Source: Thermoproteota archaeon (GTDB taxonomy: Archaea; Korarchaeota; Korarchaeia; Korarchaeales; Korarchaeaceae). From it: DNA of 64,000 nt. The stretch lies in contig JAOZFN010000005.1 of NCBI GenBank assembly GCA_027492205.1, positions 40,775 through 104,774 of the forward strand, written 5' to 3'. The notes beneath the pieces were generated by a model. That model did no database searches, was not told the DNA's origin, and saw only the letters and a program-made list of their open reading frames with translations. Position 1 is the stretch's first letter; each line of letters starts with the position of its first letter. A program made the position numbers and the translations under genes. Below, piece after piece: positions 8,685 to 17,495 of this stretch.

Positions 8685-10036
8685 CCGGGGGGCGTGGGTT
8701 GGAGGGGGACTTCTACCTCAGATTCCTAGGAGGAGCTAGGGAGGTCGGCCGATCCAGCGTGGAGCTGGGACTCGGGTCTAAGTCTCTGATCCTCGACTCG
8801 GGCGTCCATGTCGGCGCGAAGACACCCGAGGACAGGTATCCCCTCCGGCCCAGAGGGGAGGTGGAGGCGCTGATAGTCACCCACGCCCACCTCGACCACA
8901 GCGGGTTCTCACCCGCGCTGGTGAGGGACACGGGGTGCCCCATCTACAGCACCCCGCCAACCAGAGACGTGTCTGAGCTGCTCCTGGTTGATTTTCTCGC
9001 GCTTCAGGAGCAGAGCGGTGAGGATAAGCCCTACGAGAACGAGGACGTCATGAGGCTGAGGAGCCTAGAGCACCCAGTGAGCTTGAGGTCGCCCTTCGAG
9101 ATAGGCGACGCCACCATCACGCTCTACGATGCAGGCCACGTCTTGGGGAGCGTCATGGTCAGGATAGAGATACCCGACGCGTTTAGCGTTCTCTACACGG
9201 GTGACCTGAATCTCGGGGGAACTAGAACCCTGTCCGGGGCCGACACGGACATTCCTCCCACGGACTACGTGATAATCGAGTCCACCTACGGTGGGGACGG
9301 GGACGCTCACCCAGCGAGGAAGAAGGTGGAGAGGAAGTTCATCACCGACGTGAGGGAGACCGTGTTGCGAGGGGGCAAGGTGATAATCCCCTGCTTCGCG
9401 CTGGGCCGAGCCCAAGAGGTGCTGCTGACCCTCCTGGCCCACATAGACAGCGGGTCGCTGCCTCCAACTCCGATATTCGTGGACGGCATGATAGTGACGA
9501 TAAATAGGATCTACTCTCTCTACTGGAGCTGGCTCAGGCCAGAACTCCAGAGGAAGGTTCGCCTGTCCAAGAGGAGTCCATTTGACCACGAGCTTGTGGA
9601 GGAGGTCCGCGACCGGAAGGAGATCTTGGAGATCACGGAGCCCTACGTAGTGGTAACGACCTCAGGGATGCTCCAGGGAGGGCCGGTGGTAGACTACCTG
9701 CGCGGCCTCGCTGGCGACTCGAGGAACCTCATCTATCTGACGGGGTATCAGGTCAGGGGGACGAGGGGGAGGGCCCTACTCGAGGGCCAGAGGAGGCTCA
9801 CCCTCGACGAGGGCGACGAGATAGAGGTCAAGGCGAGGGTGGAATTTGCGGAGTTCTCGGCACACTCGGATCAGAGCGGCCTAATCGCGTTTCTCTCCCG
9901 CATACCCGGTGTTAGGGAGGTGTTCGTAGTCCACGGAGAGCCGGAGAAGTCCCGCCAACTCAGCATGAAGCTTGAGTCAAAGGGCACCCTCTCCTACGTG
10001 CCTCGAGTCGGCGAGCGGGTGACGCTCAGAGCGTGA
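8681..10036 (+). CDS. Beta-CASP metallo-beta-lactamase ribonuclease (aCPSF2-like)
   Basis: RNA-processing or RNA-decay nuclease. The 451-residue protein starts with a metallo-beta-lactamase domain containing the zinc motif HAHLDHSG (near residue 67), the later ligands GHVLGS and YTGDLN, a beta-CASP insert (IPCFALGRAQEVL), and the C-terminal motifs TSGMLQGG and HSDQSG. It lacks the N-terminal KH domains of aCPSF1, so it fits the shorter archaeal CPSF2 group. It starts with TTG overlapping purB. Whether it acts as endonuclease or 5'-exonuclease cannot be read from sequence. Confidence 0.88.
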   Translation: MTGGRGLEGDFYLRFLGGAREVGRSSVELGLGSKSLILDSGVHVGAKTPEDRYPLRPRGEVEALIVTHAHLDHSGFSPALVRDTGCPIYSTPPTRDVSELLLVDFLALQEQSGEDKPYENEDVMRLRSLEHPVSLRSPFEIGDATITLYDAGHVLGSVMVRIEIPDAFSVLYTGDLNLGGTRTLSGADTDIPPTDYVIIESTYGGDGDAHPARKKVERKFITDVRETVLRGGKVIIPCFALGRAQEVLLTLLAHIDSGSLPPTPIFVDGMIVTINRIYSLYWSWLRPELQRKVRLSKRSPFDHELVEEVRDRKEILEITEPYVVVTTSGMLQGGPVVDYLRGLAGDSRNLIYLTGYQVRGTRGRALLEGQRRLTLDEGDEIEVKARVEFAEFSAHSDQSGLIAFLSRIPGVREVFVVHGEPEKSRQLSMKLESKGTLSYVPRVGERVTLRA

Positions 10037-10135
10037 TCTGACGTCGGTATTACGTGCGCGCAGCCACCTAATTATTCCACCGCCGTTAGGTCCATCCTGG
10101 AGGGGCCCCTCACCCATCGACAGGGGGAGCCGGCT

Positions 10136-10789
10136 TTGTTCGGGGAAGCTGTCAGGAAGCTGTTAAACTTCTTGCTCGGATCGCAGGAGAGGCAGAAGGT
10201 AGCCTTGGGAATCTACGGTCCGGTGAACTCCGGCAAGACAACCCTCGCCAACCGCATGACCAGGGATTTCACTGGGAAAGACCTCGGATCGGTCAGCAAG
10301 GTTCCACACGAGACTCGGACCATTCAGATAGCCAAGGGGGTCAGAGCGAGGCTCCAGGGCAACGGAGGCAAGGCGATAGTAATGGACATAATCGACACCC
10401 CGGGCATTGCCACCCACATCAGCTACAGAACCTTCCTGAGGTTCGGCTTCACGAAGGACGAGGCCATAAGGAGAGCAGAAGAGGCCGCACGCGGCGTTGT
10501 TGAGGCCATAAAGTCGCTTGACAACGTAGATGTGGCCCTAATAGTCCTAGACTCAGCCAAAGATCCTCTGAGCCAGGTGAACCTCCTGCTCCTGAGTCAC
10601 GTCGAGGCGAAGGGAATTCCGCACATACTCGTGGCGAACAAGATCGATCTCCCCTACGCCCGACCCTGGAAGGTGGCCGAGTCCTATCCCGATAAGATAT
10701 CCGTTCCGGTGTCGGCCCTGAGGGGAACGCACATAGACATGCTGTACAGGAAAATCTACGAGCTGGTTAGCAGAGGTGAGGGCTCTTGA
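10136..10789 (+). CDS. Era-like GTPase, first gene of an archaeal three-gene cluster
   Basis: A 217-residue GTP-binding protein with G1 (GPVNSGKTT), G3 (DTPG) and G4 (NKID), and little beyond the G domain. Era-like proteins of this type in archaea are regularly followed by a DUF2073 and a zinc-ribbon DUF2072 protein, as here; the downstream start overlaps this stop by four bases. The cluster's role is unknown, with ribosome or RNP maturation often suggested by analogy with bacterial Era. No KH domain is present, so RNA binding might be supplied by a partner. The start is TTG. An AT-rich element lies upstream near 10068-10076. Confidence 0.8.
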   Translation: MFGEAVRKLLNFLLGSQERQKVALGIYGPVNSGKTTLANRMTRDFTGKDLGSVSKVPHETRTIQIAKGVRARLQGNGGKAIVMDIIDTPGIATHISYRTFLRFGFTKDEAIRRAEEAARGVVEAIKSLDNVDVALIVLDSAKDPLSQVNLLLLSHVEAKGIPHILVANKIDLPYARPWKVAESYPDKISVPVSALRGTHIDMLYRKIYELVSRGEGS

Positions 10790-11073
10790 GATCAAAAGCG
10801 AGAAGAGAGGTGCTTGTCCTCAGCGAAATGCCCCGAGGAGGGCGCGCCCGCGAGATCCTCCAGGAAGTACTCAAAAACAGAAGGACGCTGGTCATAGTCA
10901 GGCCCAACATGGCGGAGATGCTCTCGCTGATTCAGGAGGCCCTCCTACACGGAGATGGGCATGACGGACTGGGGATCAAGGTAGAGACCCTGGGGCGGGA
11001 GGGACCGATGGTAATCGCTCCCGGGGAAGTGGTCCTCAAGAAGAGGAGAGATACCATCACCATGACGCTGTGA
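10786..11073 (+). CDS. DUF2073-family protein
   Basis: A small 95-residue cytoplasmic protein. It opens with a basic strand (KARREVLVLSEMP), has a VIVRPNMAEMLSLIQEALL helix region, and ends in a lysine/arginine-rich strand. No catalytic motif is visible. Size and position between an Era-like GTPase and a zinc-ribbon protein match DUF2073 proteins known only from archaea. It overlaps the GTPase by four bases and is one base from the zinc-ribbon gene, so the three are almost certainly translated together. The assignment rests on context and recalled family features. Confidence 0.65.
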   Translation: MRSKARREVLVLSEMPRGGRAREILQEVLKNRRTLVIVRPNMAEMLSLIQEALLHGDGHDGLGIKVETLGREGPMVIAPGEVVLKKRRDTITMTL

Positions 11074-11074
11074 G

Positions 11075-11434
11075 GTGACCTCGGTGGGATACACCCTGAT
11101 CTTGGTATGCCCTTGGTGCGGATACTCCGAGACGTTCGATCCGGAGGACTCTCCGCCGGAGAGGTGCCCAGCTTGCGGCTCGAGCGAGATCTTAATCATG
11201 GCGTACCGCAGCTTGGTGCACGACTCCAGGGCCGCGAAGGGAGGGGATTCTAAGAGGAAGAGGTTCCGTGTCCCGATTGCGACAAAAATGAAGCCCGTGG
11301 CTCCAATATTTCAGCTTGAGCCGGGAATCTTCAGGGTTGACCTAGAGAGGTTGTTTGAGGCGCCGGTCGAGCTGGCCGAGGAGGGGGTCGGGAGGTTCAG
11401 ACTGCTCACGGGCGAGACGGGAGACGGACGCTAA
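11075..11434 (+). CDS. DUF2072-family zinc-ribbon protein
   Basis: A 119-residue protein with a treble-cysteine ribbon at the N-terminus: CPWCGYSE, then CPACGSSE about 20 residues later, giving two CxxC knuckles for one zinc. A basic stretch (GGDSKRKRFRVP) and a C-terminal segment (PGIFRVDLERLF) follow. It is the third member of the Era-like GTPase cluster. The start is GTG. It is convergent with trmI (two bases between stops). The function is unknown; nucleic-acid or protein binding through the ribbon is the simplest guess. Confidence 0.65.
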   Translation: MTSVGYTLILVCPWCGYSETFDPEDSPPERCPACGSSEILIMAYRSLVHDSRAAKGGDSKRKRFRVPIATKMKPVAPIFQLEPGIFRVDLERLFEAPVELAEEGVGRFRLLTGETGDGR

Positions 11435-11436
11435 GG

Positions 11437-12216
11437 TCAATCCACCAGCTTCCTGGATGTTACGACAAACCCGGTGTGGGCGATCATTCTGGACGCTGGA
11501 CGGGTTCTCTGCTCGTTTACCTCATAACCCCGAACTAGAACCTCGACCACCTCAATGTGTCCGAAGCCCCCATCCCTGGCGGCCACCGCGAACTTCTTGA
11601 TCTGCTCGCAAGAGGGGACGAAGACGGCCAGCGGGGCGCCGGGCTTCAGAACTTCCCTGGCCGCCGGAAGCACCTCCCACGGCGCCGCCATGTCCAAGAA
11701 CATCGCGTCGACGTCCCTTTCGGCGATGTCGGTTCTGAGGTCCCCCAACTTCAGCTCCACATTCCTGACCCCCAACCTCCTCAAGTTCTCCTTGGCCATC
11801 TCGTGGAACTTCGGATTCACCTCATAGCTGACGACCTTTCCCGTAGGTCCAACCGACAGCGAGAGAGCGTACGCGAGCGATCCAGACCCCGTTCCACCCT
11901 CAACTACTAGGTCGCCAGGCCTCACCCCGCTCTTGATGATCATGTAGGCGGCGTCCTTGGGGTAGATGATCTGCGTCTTCCTACCGAGCTTCTCCATGAT
12001 GTCGGCAGTGGTCGGGCGGAACACCCTCGCGATTCCCTTCTTGACCTCCACGGAGCATCCCCAGCGACGGCCGATCAGCTCCCCTAGGTCGACGGGACCC
12101 AGGTGCGTGTGGAATACCTTCCCTCTCTCTACCCTCACCAGATACTTCTTGGGACCCTTCCTCCTTCTCTCGAATACGAGGAGGGCGAGGTCTCCCTCCG
12201 ATATTTCAACGGCCAT
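11437..12216 (-). CDS. trmI: tRNA (adenine-57/58-N1)-methyltransferase TrmI
   Basis: Adds a methyl group to N1 of adenosine 57 and/or 58 in the tRNA T loop, a modification linked to thermostability. The 259-residue protein has the N-terminal beta domain (THLGPVDLGELIG), then a class I SAM-binding fold with VVEGGTGSGSLAYAL (motif I, near 100), the acidic SYEVN (motif II) and DAMFLDMAAPW (motif IV). The ATG at 12216 is preferred to the TTG one codon upstream. A tetramer acting on tRNA is expected from the family. Confidence 0.93.
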   Translation of the reverse strand: MAVEISEGDLALLVFERRRKGPKKYLVRVERGKVFHTHLGPVDLGELIGRRWGCSVEVKKGIARVFRPTTADIMEKLGRKTQIIYPKDAAYMIIKSGVRPGDLVVEGGTGSGSLAYALSLSVGPTGKVVSYEVNPKFHEMAKENLRRLGVRNVELKLGDLRTDIAERDVDAMFLDMAAPWEVLPAAREVLKPGAPLAVFVPSCEQIKKFAVAARDGGFGHIEVVEVLVRGYEVNEQRTRPASRMIAHTGFVVTSRKLVD

Positions 12217-12493
12217 CAAGGGAGGACGTGAACTTCGCAGTCAAAAAGCGTGACCTGAGCCCTCCATCGTCAGGAGACGAACCTCCCGCAGCCGCTAGGC
12301 CAAACTAAGCAGCGCCTCGAACACCAGACCAGCGATCCACCTTGGACGATCTGTGTGATCTCCCACCGCCCTCGGTCGAGCCGAACTCAGAGCGTGAATC
12401 TTTTTATTTGGGGCCGTATAGTAACGTCGTCCCGCCCATATGGGCGGCGTCTCCCGGGCTTAAACGTCCAAAAAGTGTGCCCGGTGGGGGAAA

Positions 12494-12730
12494 TTGAGGA
12501 TAATACTGAACGCACACCTGAAGATTCTCCGGCGACTGGCTTACGCCGGTGACGAAGGTGTTGTCGCCTCTGAACTAATCCCAAGCAGGGTGGACAGGGA
12601 GCAAGTCCTGGGCTTCTTGTCAGAGATGGGTTGGATCGCACGGCAGAGGAGGTTCAGAGGGGAACGAGTCTTCATCACCAAAAAGGGACTTCTTTTCCTT
12701 GAGAACCACGGCGACGGCTACGACGCATAA
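12494..12730 (+). CDS. Small winged-helix protein
   Basis: A 78-residue protein that is essentially one DNA-binding domain: LKILRRLAYAGDEGVVASEL (helix 1-2), VDREQVLGFLSEMGWI (recognition helix) and RFRGERVFITKKGLLFLE (wing and last helix). It has no sensor domain, so it may be a dimeric regulator or chromatin-associated factor. The start is TTG, with a GGTGGGG ribosome site upstream. TATA-like elements at 12401-12409 imply an untranslated leader of about 65 bases. Its target is unknown. Confidence 0.6.
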   Translation: MRIILNAHLKILRRLAYAGDEGVVASELIPSRVDREQVLGFLSEMGWIARQRRFRGERVFITKKGLLFLENHGDGYDA

Positions 12731-12783
12731 CCCCCCGCCCCTCTTCATTTATTTTCCCCGGAGTTCCATCGCTAGGAATCCGC

Positions 12784-14550
12784 ATGCTGGGAGACTTAAG
12801 AGTGAGGGCATCCGACGCTTCAGCTAGGCTCGCTGAGCTCGAGACGAAGAGCGGAAAGCTCAGACTCCCCGCATTCCTACCAGTGTACAATCCCAACAAG
12901 CCCTACGTCTCGCCCTCGGAGATGAGGAGGGTGGGCGCCCAGGCGATATTCACGAACTCCTACATAATATGGAGGACCCCGCGCCTGAGAGAGGTAGCCC
13001 TGGAGCGGGGCGTCCACGGCCTGCTTGGATTCGACGGCATAGTATTCACGGACTCGGGTGCCTACCAGATCTACAGGTTCGGCGGGATAGAGGCCACCAA
13101 CCTAGACATGCTCAGGTTCCAGCACGCCATAGGATCGGACGTCGCGTCAATAGTGGACGTTCCCATGGCATCCCACCTCCCCAGGAGGGAAGCCCTCGAT
13201 GGCGTGAGGATGACCGTCCGCAGCGCGAGGGAGTGGAGAGAGCACAGGGACGAACTCCAAGGCACCCTCTGGATTGGAACCCCGCAGGGATCCACCCATT
13301 GGGACCTGATAGGGTACACCGCCAGGGAGATGGCCGCCCTGGGGTTCGACTACTACGGCGCCGGCTCTCTTAAGGTGGCCCTGGAGACCTACGACTTCAA
13401 GGTCCAGGTCGATCTCCTCCTCGCAATCAGAAGGTGGCTCCCGGCTGGTAGGCCGATACACTTCTGGGGGGTTGGCCTCCCATCGGCGCTGGCCCTGTTC
13501 ACAGCGCTGGGGGCGGACAGCTTTGATTCAGCCTCTTACGCCCTGTTCGCGGAGAGTGGGCGGTACATGACCCCACACGGGACCCTCCTCTTAGACGAGC
13601 TTGAAGAGTTTCCCTGCGATTGCCCCGTCTGCTCGAACTGGACCCCCAGGGAGATAAAATCCCTCCCCAAGGCGGAGAGGGTCTCGTTGCTATCAAAGCA
13701 CAACCTCCACGTCCTGCTGAGCGAGATGAGGCTGATCAGAGAGGCAATAAGGGGCCAGTGGCTGTGGGAACTCGTTCAGGAGAGGGTGAGAGCCCACCCG
13801 CGCCTCTTAGAGGCCCTCCAGTGGGCACTCTCGAAGTACCGGGACATCCTGGAGGAGAGGGAGCCGTTCACCAAATTCCACGGCCTCTTCTACTCCGGGC
13901 CCGAGTCCGAGCACAGACCCGAGGTCATTCGAGCTAAGAAGGCTTTGAAGAGGGTTTCCGCGGGAGGTCGGGTCTTCGAGCACCCTATTTTTGGCAAGGT
14001 GCCCATCGGCCTCAGATACACGTACCCATTCGGACAGTCCATTGTCCCGGGTTGGACCGAGCCCTCGGCGTCCCCCAGTGACTCGGAACTGATCTCAGCC
14101 ATTCTCCAGTATCAGTTCGGCGTTAAAGCACCGGCAGCCTTTCGATCTCTTCGGCTCACTCGGTCGAGGGCGACTGGAATGCCCCGCGATGTGTACGACG
14201 GAGAGACTAGGGTGGGTAGCATAAGGCCGGCTGACGGCATGTTCGTCCCCTCTTTAGAAGGAGCGATCAGGCTGATCAAGGCCCTCCCGTGGCCAAAGGG
14301 GAGGGTTGTGGTGAGGGACGAGTACGCCGATAGGGTGGCCAGGGGCACGACGGTGTTCGTGAAGTTCGTCAAGGAGGTTGATCCGGAGATAAGGCCCGGA
14401 AGCGAGGTTATAGTCGTAGACGGCAGCGACAACGTTCTGGCCGTTGGAAAAGCCATCCTATCTGCGGCTGAGTACAGATCATTCCGCAGACATCAGTTCA
14501 TCCGTCTGAGGCATCACTCCCTCCCAAGAGAGACCTCGGGGGAGGGTTGA
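12784..14550 (+). CDS. tgtA: tRNA-guanine(15) transglycosylase (archaeosine synthesis)
   Basis: Exchanges guanine 15 in the D loop of tRNA for preQ0, the first committed step to archaeosine. The 588-residue protein has the TIM-barrel catalytic part (TDSGAYQIYRFG near 84, VDVPM near 123), a zinc site built on CDCPVC near 277-282 with a later histidine, a linker, and a C-terminal PUA domain (about 505-580, KGRVVVRDEYADRVARG) for tRNA binding. Full-length archaeal architecture, not a split protein. Its last 53 bases overlap the convergent cofE-like gene. A TATA-like TCATTTATTTT lies at 12745-12755. Confidence 0.95.
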   Translation: MLGDLRVRASDASARLAELETKSGKLRLPAFLPVYNPNKPYVSPSEMRRVGAQAIFTNSYIIWRTPRLREVALERGVHGLLGFDGIVFTDSGAYQIYRFGGIEATNLDMLRFQHAIGSDVASIVDVPMASHLPRREALDGVRMTVRSAREWREHRDELQGTLWIGTPQGSTHWDLIGYTAREMAALGFDYYGAGSLKVALETYDFKVQVDLLLAIRRWLPAGRPIHFWGVGLPSALALFTALGADSFDSASYALFAESGRYMTPHGTLLLDELEEFPCDCPVCSNWTPREIKSLPKAERVSLLSKHNLHVLLSEMRLIREAIRGQWLWELVQERVRAHPRLLEALQWALSKYRDILEEREPFTKFHGLFYSGPESEHRPEVIRAKKALKRVSAGGRVFEHPIFGKVPIGLRYTYPFGQSIVPGWTEPSASPSDSELISAILQYQFGVKAPAAFRSLRLTRSRATGMPRDVYDGETRVGSIRPADGMFVPSLEGAIRLIKALPWPKGRVVVRDEYADRVARGTTVFVKFVKEVDPEIRPGSEVIVVDGSDNVLAVGKAILSAAEYRSFRRHQFIRLRHHSLPRETSGEG

Positions 14551-15310
14551 GGAGCGAGTTATAGATGTAGCACTCCCCGGGTTCAACCCTCAAATCATCC
14601 CCCCCGCGGCCGGGATCCGGCTCAACCCCCTCCCAATCGATCAGGGCGAAGGGGGTCTTCTCGGCCGACTCTCCCATTACCAGCGCCGCCGAGGCCGCCA
14701 GACTGTCGGCCACGTTTACGACCGTGAACCTGAGAGGCTTCCCGTAGATGTCCGGTTTTCCCCTAAGGTCCCGAAGGGGCTTCAGCCCCCACACGCCCAG
14801 CGCTACCCCTATGACCCCCCTCCTGAACAGCGTGAGCCTGCTGTCCACGATGATCGCCCCCACAGCCACACCCCGGCGGTCTAGGAACCACTCAACTATC
14901 CTCCTGGCCTCCCCGTCCGGATCGACGGGATGGAGAACCACGTAGCCCGGAGGTGAGTTAGATCGATCGATACCGGCCGAGCCCACCGGTATTCCGTTCT
15001 TGTAGGTGAACAGGTACCCTCTGTACCCGCCCAAGAGAAGGTCCGCCTCTTCGAGAACGGCGGAAGTCTTCCAGGGTTCCGCCCCGTAGTGTTCAGCGAT
15101 CCGCTTAGCTAGGTCGCTAACCTCAGACCACCGGCTGATGGGGACCACCCTCCCCTGACTGTAGGAGACGACCTTGCTGGCTACCGCTATTACCTCCCCG
15201 TCCGAGAGGTGGATGCCCCTGTAATCGAGTTCCTGGTCGAGTCGGGCCAAGTAGTCCTCTCCGATTCCGATTGGGGGATCTACCGGACCTATCGGTCGAA
15301 CCCTCAGCAC
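14498..15310 (-). CDS. cofE: Coenzyme F420-0:L-glutamate ligase family protein
   Basis: Family members add gamma-linked glutamates to F420-0 using GTP. The 270-residue protein has the conserved opening VRPIGPV and a DLLLGGYRGYLFTYKNG region. Further family-like stretches are AIIVDSRLTLFRRG (near 170) and GVALGVWGLKPLRD. The GTG at 15310 is chosen because it overlaps the upstream kinase stop with a G-rich ribosome site before it; another start lies at 15346. The C-terminal extension runs 53 bases antisense into tgtA. Paralogues of CofE with unknown substrates exist, so F420 synthesis is likely but not certain, and no other F420 gene is in the window. Confidence 0.75.
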   Translation of the reverse strand: MLRVRPIGPVDPPIGIGEDYLARLDQELDYRGIHLSDGEVIAVASKVVSYSQGRVVPISRWSEVSDLAKRIAEHYGAEPWKTSAVLEEADLLLGGYRGYLFTYKNGIPVGSAGIDRSNSPPGYVVLHPVDPDGEARRIVEWFLDRRGVAVGAIIVDSRLTLFRRGVIGVALGVWGLKPLRDLRGKPDIYGKPLRFTVVNVADSLAASAALVMGESAEKTPFALIDWEGVEPDPGRGGDDLRVEPGECYIYNSLLNPPPRSLLGGSDASDG

Positions 15311-15858
15311 TCCAGTCCCCCCTGATGCCCACACGGCTCGAAGCACCTCTCGAGCAGCTCTACGGCCTCTGCCCTCCTCCCTTCATCGACTCTAACCACC
15401 ACAGCCCCCCGCCCTGGCTGCCCGTAGACTACCGCCGCGTCCGTGGGTGAGAGGATAACCGCGGGGAAGCCCAGCAGATCCTCCTCTCCATCGACCAATA
15501 CGGTGACCCTCTCCCCCCCGATCGCGGAGGCAATCGCGTCCTTCACGGACCTCCAGGCCTCTCTGGTTATCGTGCCCGCGGGATTTCCTGTCTCAATGAC
15601 CCTCCTCCCCAGAAGGAGGGCTGGCAAGTCGACCTTCTCCCTCTTCTCCATCATGTCCACTATGGCCACGTCGGGTTCAACCCCCGCCTCTACCATGCTC
15701 GCCGAGACCCTGTCACCAACGGCCACGATGAGACTGCAGCCTCTGAATACCTCGGCCCCCAGAGACCCCCGCAACGGGCCTCTGGGTTTGGCCAATATAG
15801 CCCTGCACTCGTCTCTGAGCCTGACGTCGACGATGAGCTCATCTCCCTTTAGCAACAT
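15304..15858 (-). CDS. GTP-dependent dephospho-CoA kinase (DUF359)
   Basis: Last step of archaeal CoA synthesis: phosphorylation of dephospho-CoA with GTP. The 184-residue product contains the conserved IVAVGDRVSASMVEAG and DVAIVDMMEKRE blocks, IETGNPAGTIT, and VDGEEDLLGFPAVI, the pattern of the DUF359 family whose activity was shown in Thermococcus. ATG 15858 is preferred over GTG 15876 because it lies 26 bases from the central AT-rich element at 15879-15887. It overlaps the start of cofE by seven bases, so the two cofactor genes are co-transcribed. Confidence 0.85.
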   Translation of the reverse strand: MLLKGDELIVDVRLRDECRAILAKPRGPLRGSLGAEVFRGCSLIVAVGDRVSASMVEAGVEPDVAIVDMMEKREKVDLPALLLGRRVIETGNPAGTITREAWRSVKDAIASAIGGERVTVLVDGEEDLLGFPAVILSPTDAAVVYGQPGRGAVVVRVDEGRRAEAVELLERCFEPCGHQGGLEC

Positions 15859-15878
15859 CTCCGTTACGGCCGCCACCT

Positions 15879-15887
15879 GAATATAAT
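15879..15887. promoter_or_regulatory. TATA element between the DPCK and radical SAM genes
   Basis: GAATATAAT is centred near 15883. It is 26 bases from the radical SAM ATG (15909) and 25 from the kinase ATG (15858), so both messages could be leaderless and share it. Confidence 0.5.
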
Positions 15888-15908
15888 CCAGGAGGGCGCT
15901 CCACCCGG

Positions 15909-17486
15909 ATGAAGGTACTCTTGGTCGACGCGCTTGCTTCAGGCTCAGGCAGAAGGAGATCCTCCATTGACGTGATCGGGGCAGGGCCTAGGCAGATTGC
16001 CGGGATTCTAGAGACGTTCGGAATTGAATACAGGTTGGTCACCGCTGAGGACGCCCTGATATCCAAAGCTAGGGAGTTTGACGTCCTGATGGTCAGCGCC
16101 ATGACCATGGACGCGCCGGCCGCTCGGCGGCTGGCGGCCCGCCATCGTAGGGCCGTCAAGGTCTTGGGTGGGCCGATAACCAACGACCCCACCGTCGTCT
16201 CTAGGCTAGGGTACGACTTCGGGATCTGGGGTGAGGGCGAGGCGGCGCTGGCGCGGGTAATTGAGGCTGGCGGACTTTCAGAACCGAGCCGCCTGACCCC
16301 CGATATCCCGAATTTGCTGCTGAACCGCGGGGGCAGAGTGGTGGCGGGACCGAGGAGAAGGTTAACCCCCGGTGAATTCAACTCTCTCTCACCGTCGACG
16401 GAGGCGGTCAGGCACTACAGATCCAGACCCCACTACCGCTACGCACGGGTTTACGTTGAGGTCGAAAGGGGCTGTTCAAATTTCATTAGACCGGCGCTGA
16501 CGGCAGATCGAAAAATCTGCGATGTCTGTGGAGCCTGTCTCGGAAGCAGGCCGCCGCTGGAGGTATGTCCCCAAGGGATACCCCCTGGATGCGGTTACTG
16601 CTCGATTCCAGCAACGTACGGTGCACCCAAGTCCAAGGACGTCTCCAACGTTGTGCGCGAGGTCGAGAGCCTGATAGCGCTGGGCGCTCAGCGGATCATA
16701 CTAAGCGGCGCCGACTTTCTCGATTACGGGCGGGATCGGGAGGGAGGTGCGTTACACCCGTGTGAGCCGGGACCGAACCTGGGTGCCGTCGAGGATCTCC
16801 TGCGGTCAATAGCGTCAATACCGCAGGTGAGGGACGGCGAGGTCTACGTGGGGATTGAGAACGTTAAACCCTGTCTCTTGACCGACGAGGCGGTATCTCT
16901 GCTCTCGCACTACCTGCCAAACTCCGTCGTTCACGTGGGGATTGAGACGGGGGACGACCCTCACGCGAGGATCCTGGGGAGGCCCTGCAGCTCGACACTC
17001 GCTGAGGAGAGGGTTAAGGCGGCGGCGGAGGACGGCCTGAGGGTATACGCGTACTTCATCCACGGCCTCCCAGGGCAGTCGATGGCGACGGCTAGGGCTA
17101 CCGTGGAGATGATGGAGAGGCTCTACAGGGCCGGTGTCGAGAAATTCACCGTCTACAGGTTCAAGCCCCTCCCGGGTTCGGCCTTCGAGTCCCTTCAGCC
17201 GGGCCCACCTGCCAGAGAAGACAGGGCCTCTGCGCTCATAGAGTCAACGGCCAGGAGGCTCAACGTCGCCCGCAAGCGCGGGATGATGGGAAAGAGGCTC
17301 GAGGTCATCTTCTCGTCCAACTTCCACAGGGGCGCCAGGGTGGCCTACCCGATCCGCGAGGGCCCAACTTGCCTAGTGAAAGGCGCTCCCAAGTCTGTCA
17401 GGGTTGGCGACAGGGGTTACGTCCTCGTGACGGGTCTCGTGTCGGATAGGGCGCTGCTGGCGGAGTTTCTCAACAAGGAGACTTGA
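15909..17486 (+). CDS. Cobalamin-binding-type radical SAM protein with a ferredoxin-like cysteine insert
   Basis: A 525-residue protein. Residues 1-130 form a B12-binding-like Rossmann domain (DVLMVSAMTMDAP, VLGGPITNDP, GEGEAA). The radical SAM barrel follows but its CX3CX2C motif is atypical: the first cysteine (ERGC, C189) is separated from the GCGYC pair (C228, C231) by an insert with C204, C207, C210 and C220-Pro, similar to one [4Fe-4S] ferredoxin motif. LSGADF, VHVGIETGDD and YFIHGLPGQ support the barrel. The last 70 residues resemble a TRAM/OB domain. It recalls archaeal families such as MJ_1487 (memory only). The substrate is unknown. Confidence 0.75.
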   Translation: MKVLLVDALASGSGRRRSSIDVIGAGPRQIAGILETFGIEYRLVTAEDALISKAREFDVLMVSAMTMDAPAARRLAARHRRAVKVLGGPITNDPTVVSRLGYDFGIWGEGEAALARVIEAGGLSEPSRLTPDIPNLLLNRGGRVVAGPRRRLTPGEFNSLSPSTEAVRHYRSRPHYRYARVYVEVERGCSNFIRPALTADRKICDVCGACLGSRPPLEVCPQGIPPGCGYCSIPATYGAPKSKDVSNVVREVESLIALGAQRIILSGADFLDYGRDREGGALHPCEPGPNLGAVEDLLRSIASIPQVRDGEVYVGIENVKPCLLTDEAVSLLSHYLPNSVVHVGIETGDDPHARILGRPCSSTLAEERVKAAAEDGLRVYAYFIHGLPGQSMATARATVEMMERLYRAGVEKFTVYRFKPLPGSAFESLQPGPPAREDRASALIESTARRLNVARKRGMMGKRLEVIFSSNFHRGARVAYPIREGPTCLVKGAPKSVRVGDRGYVLVTGLVSDRALLAEFLNKET

Positions 17487-17495
17487 GCGAGGTGG

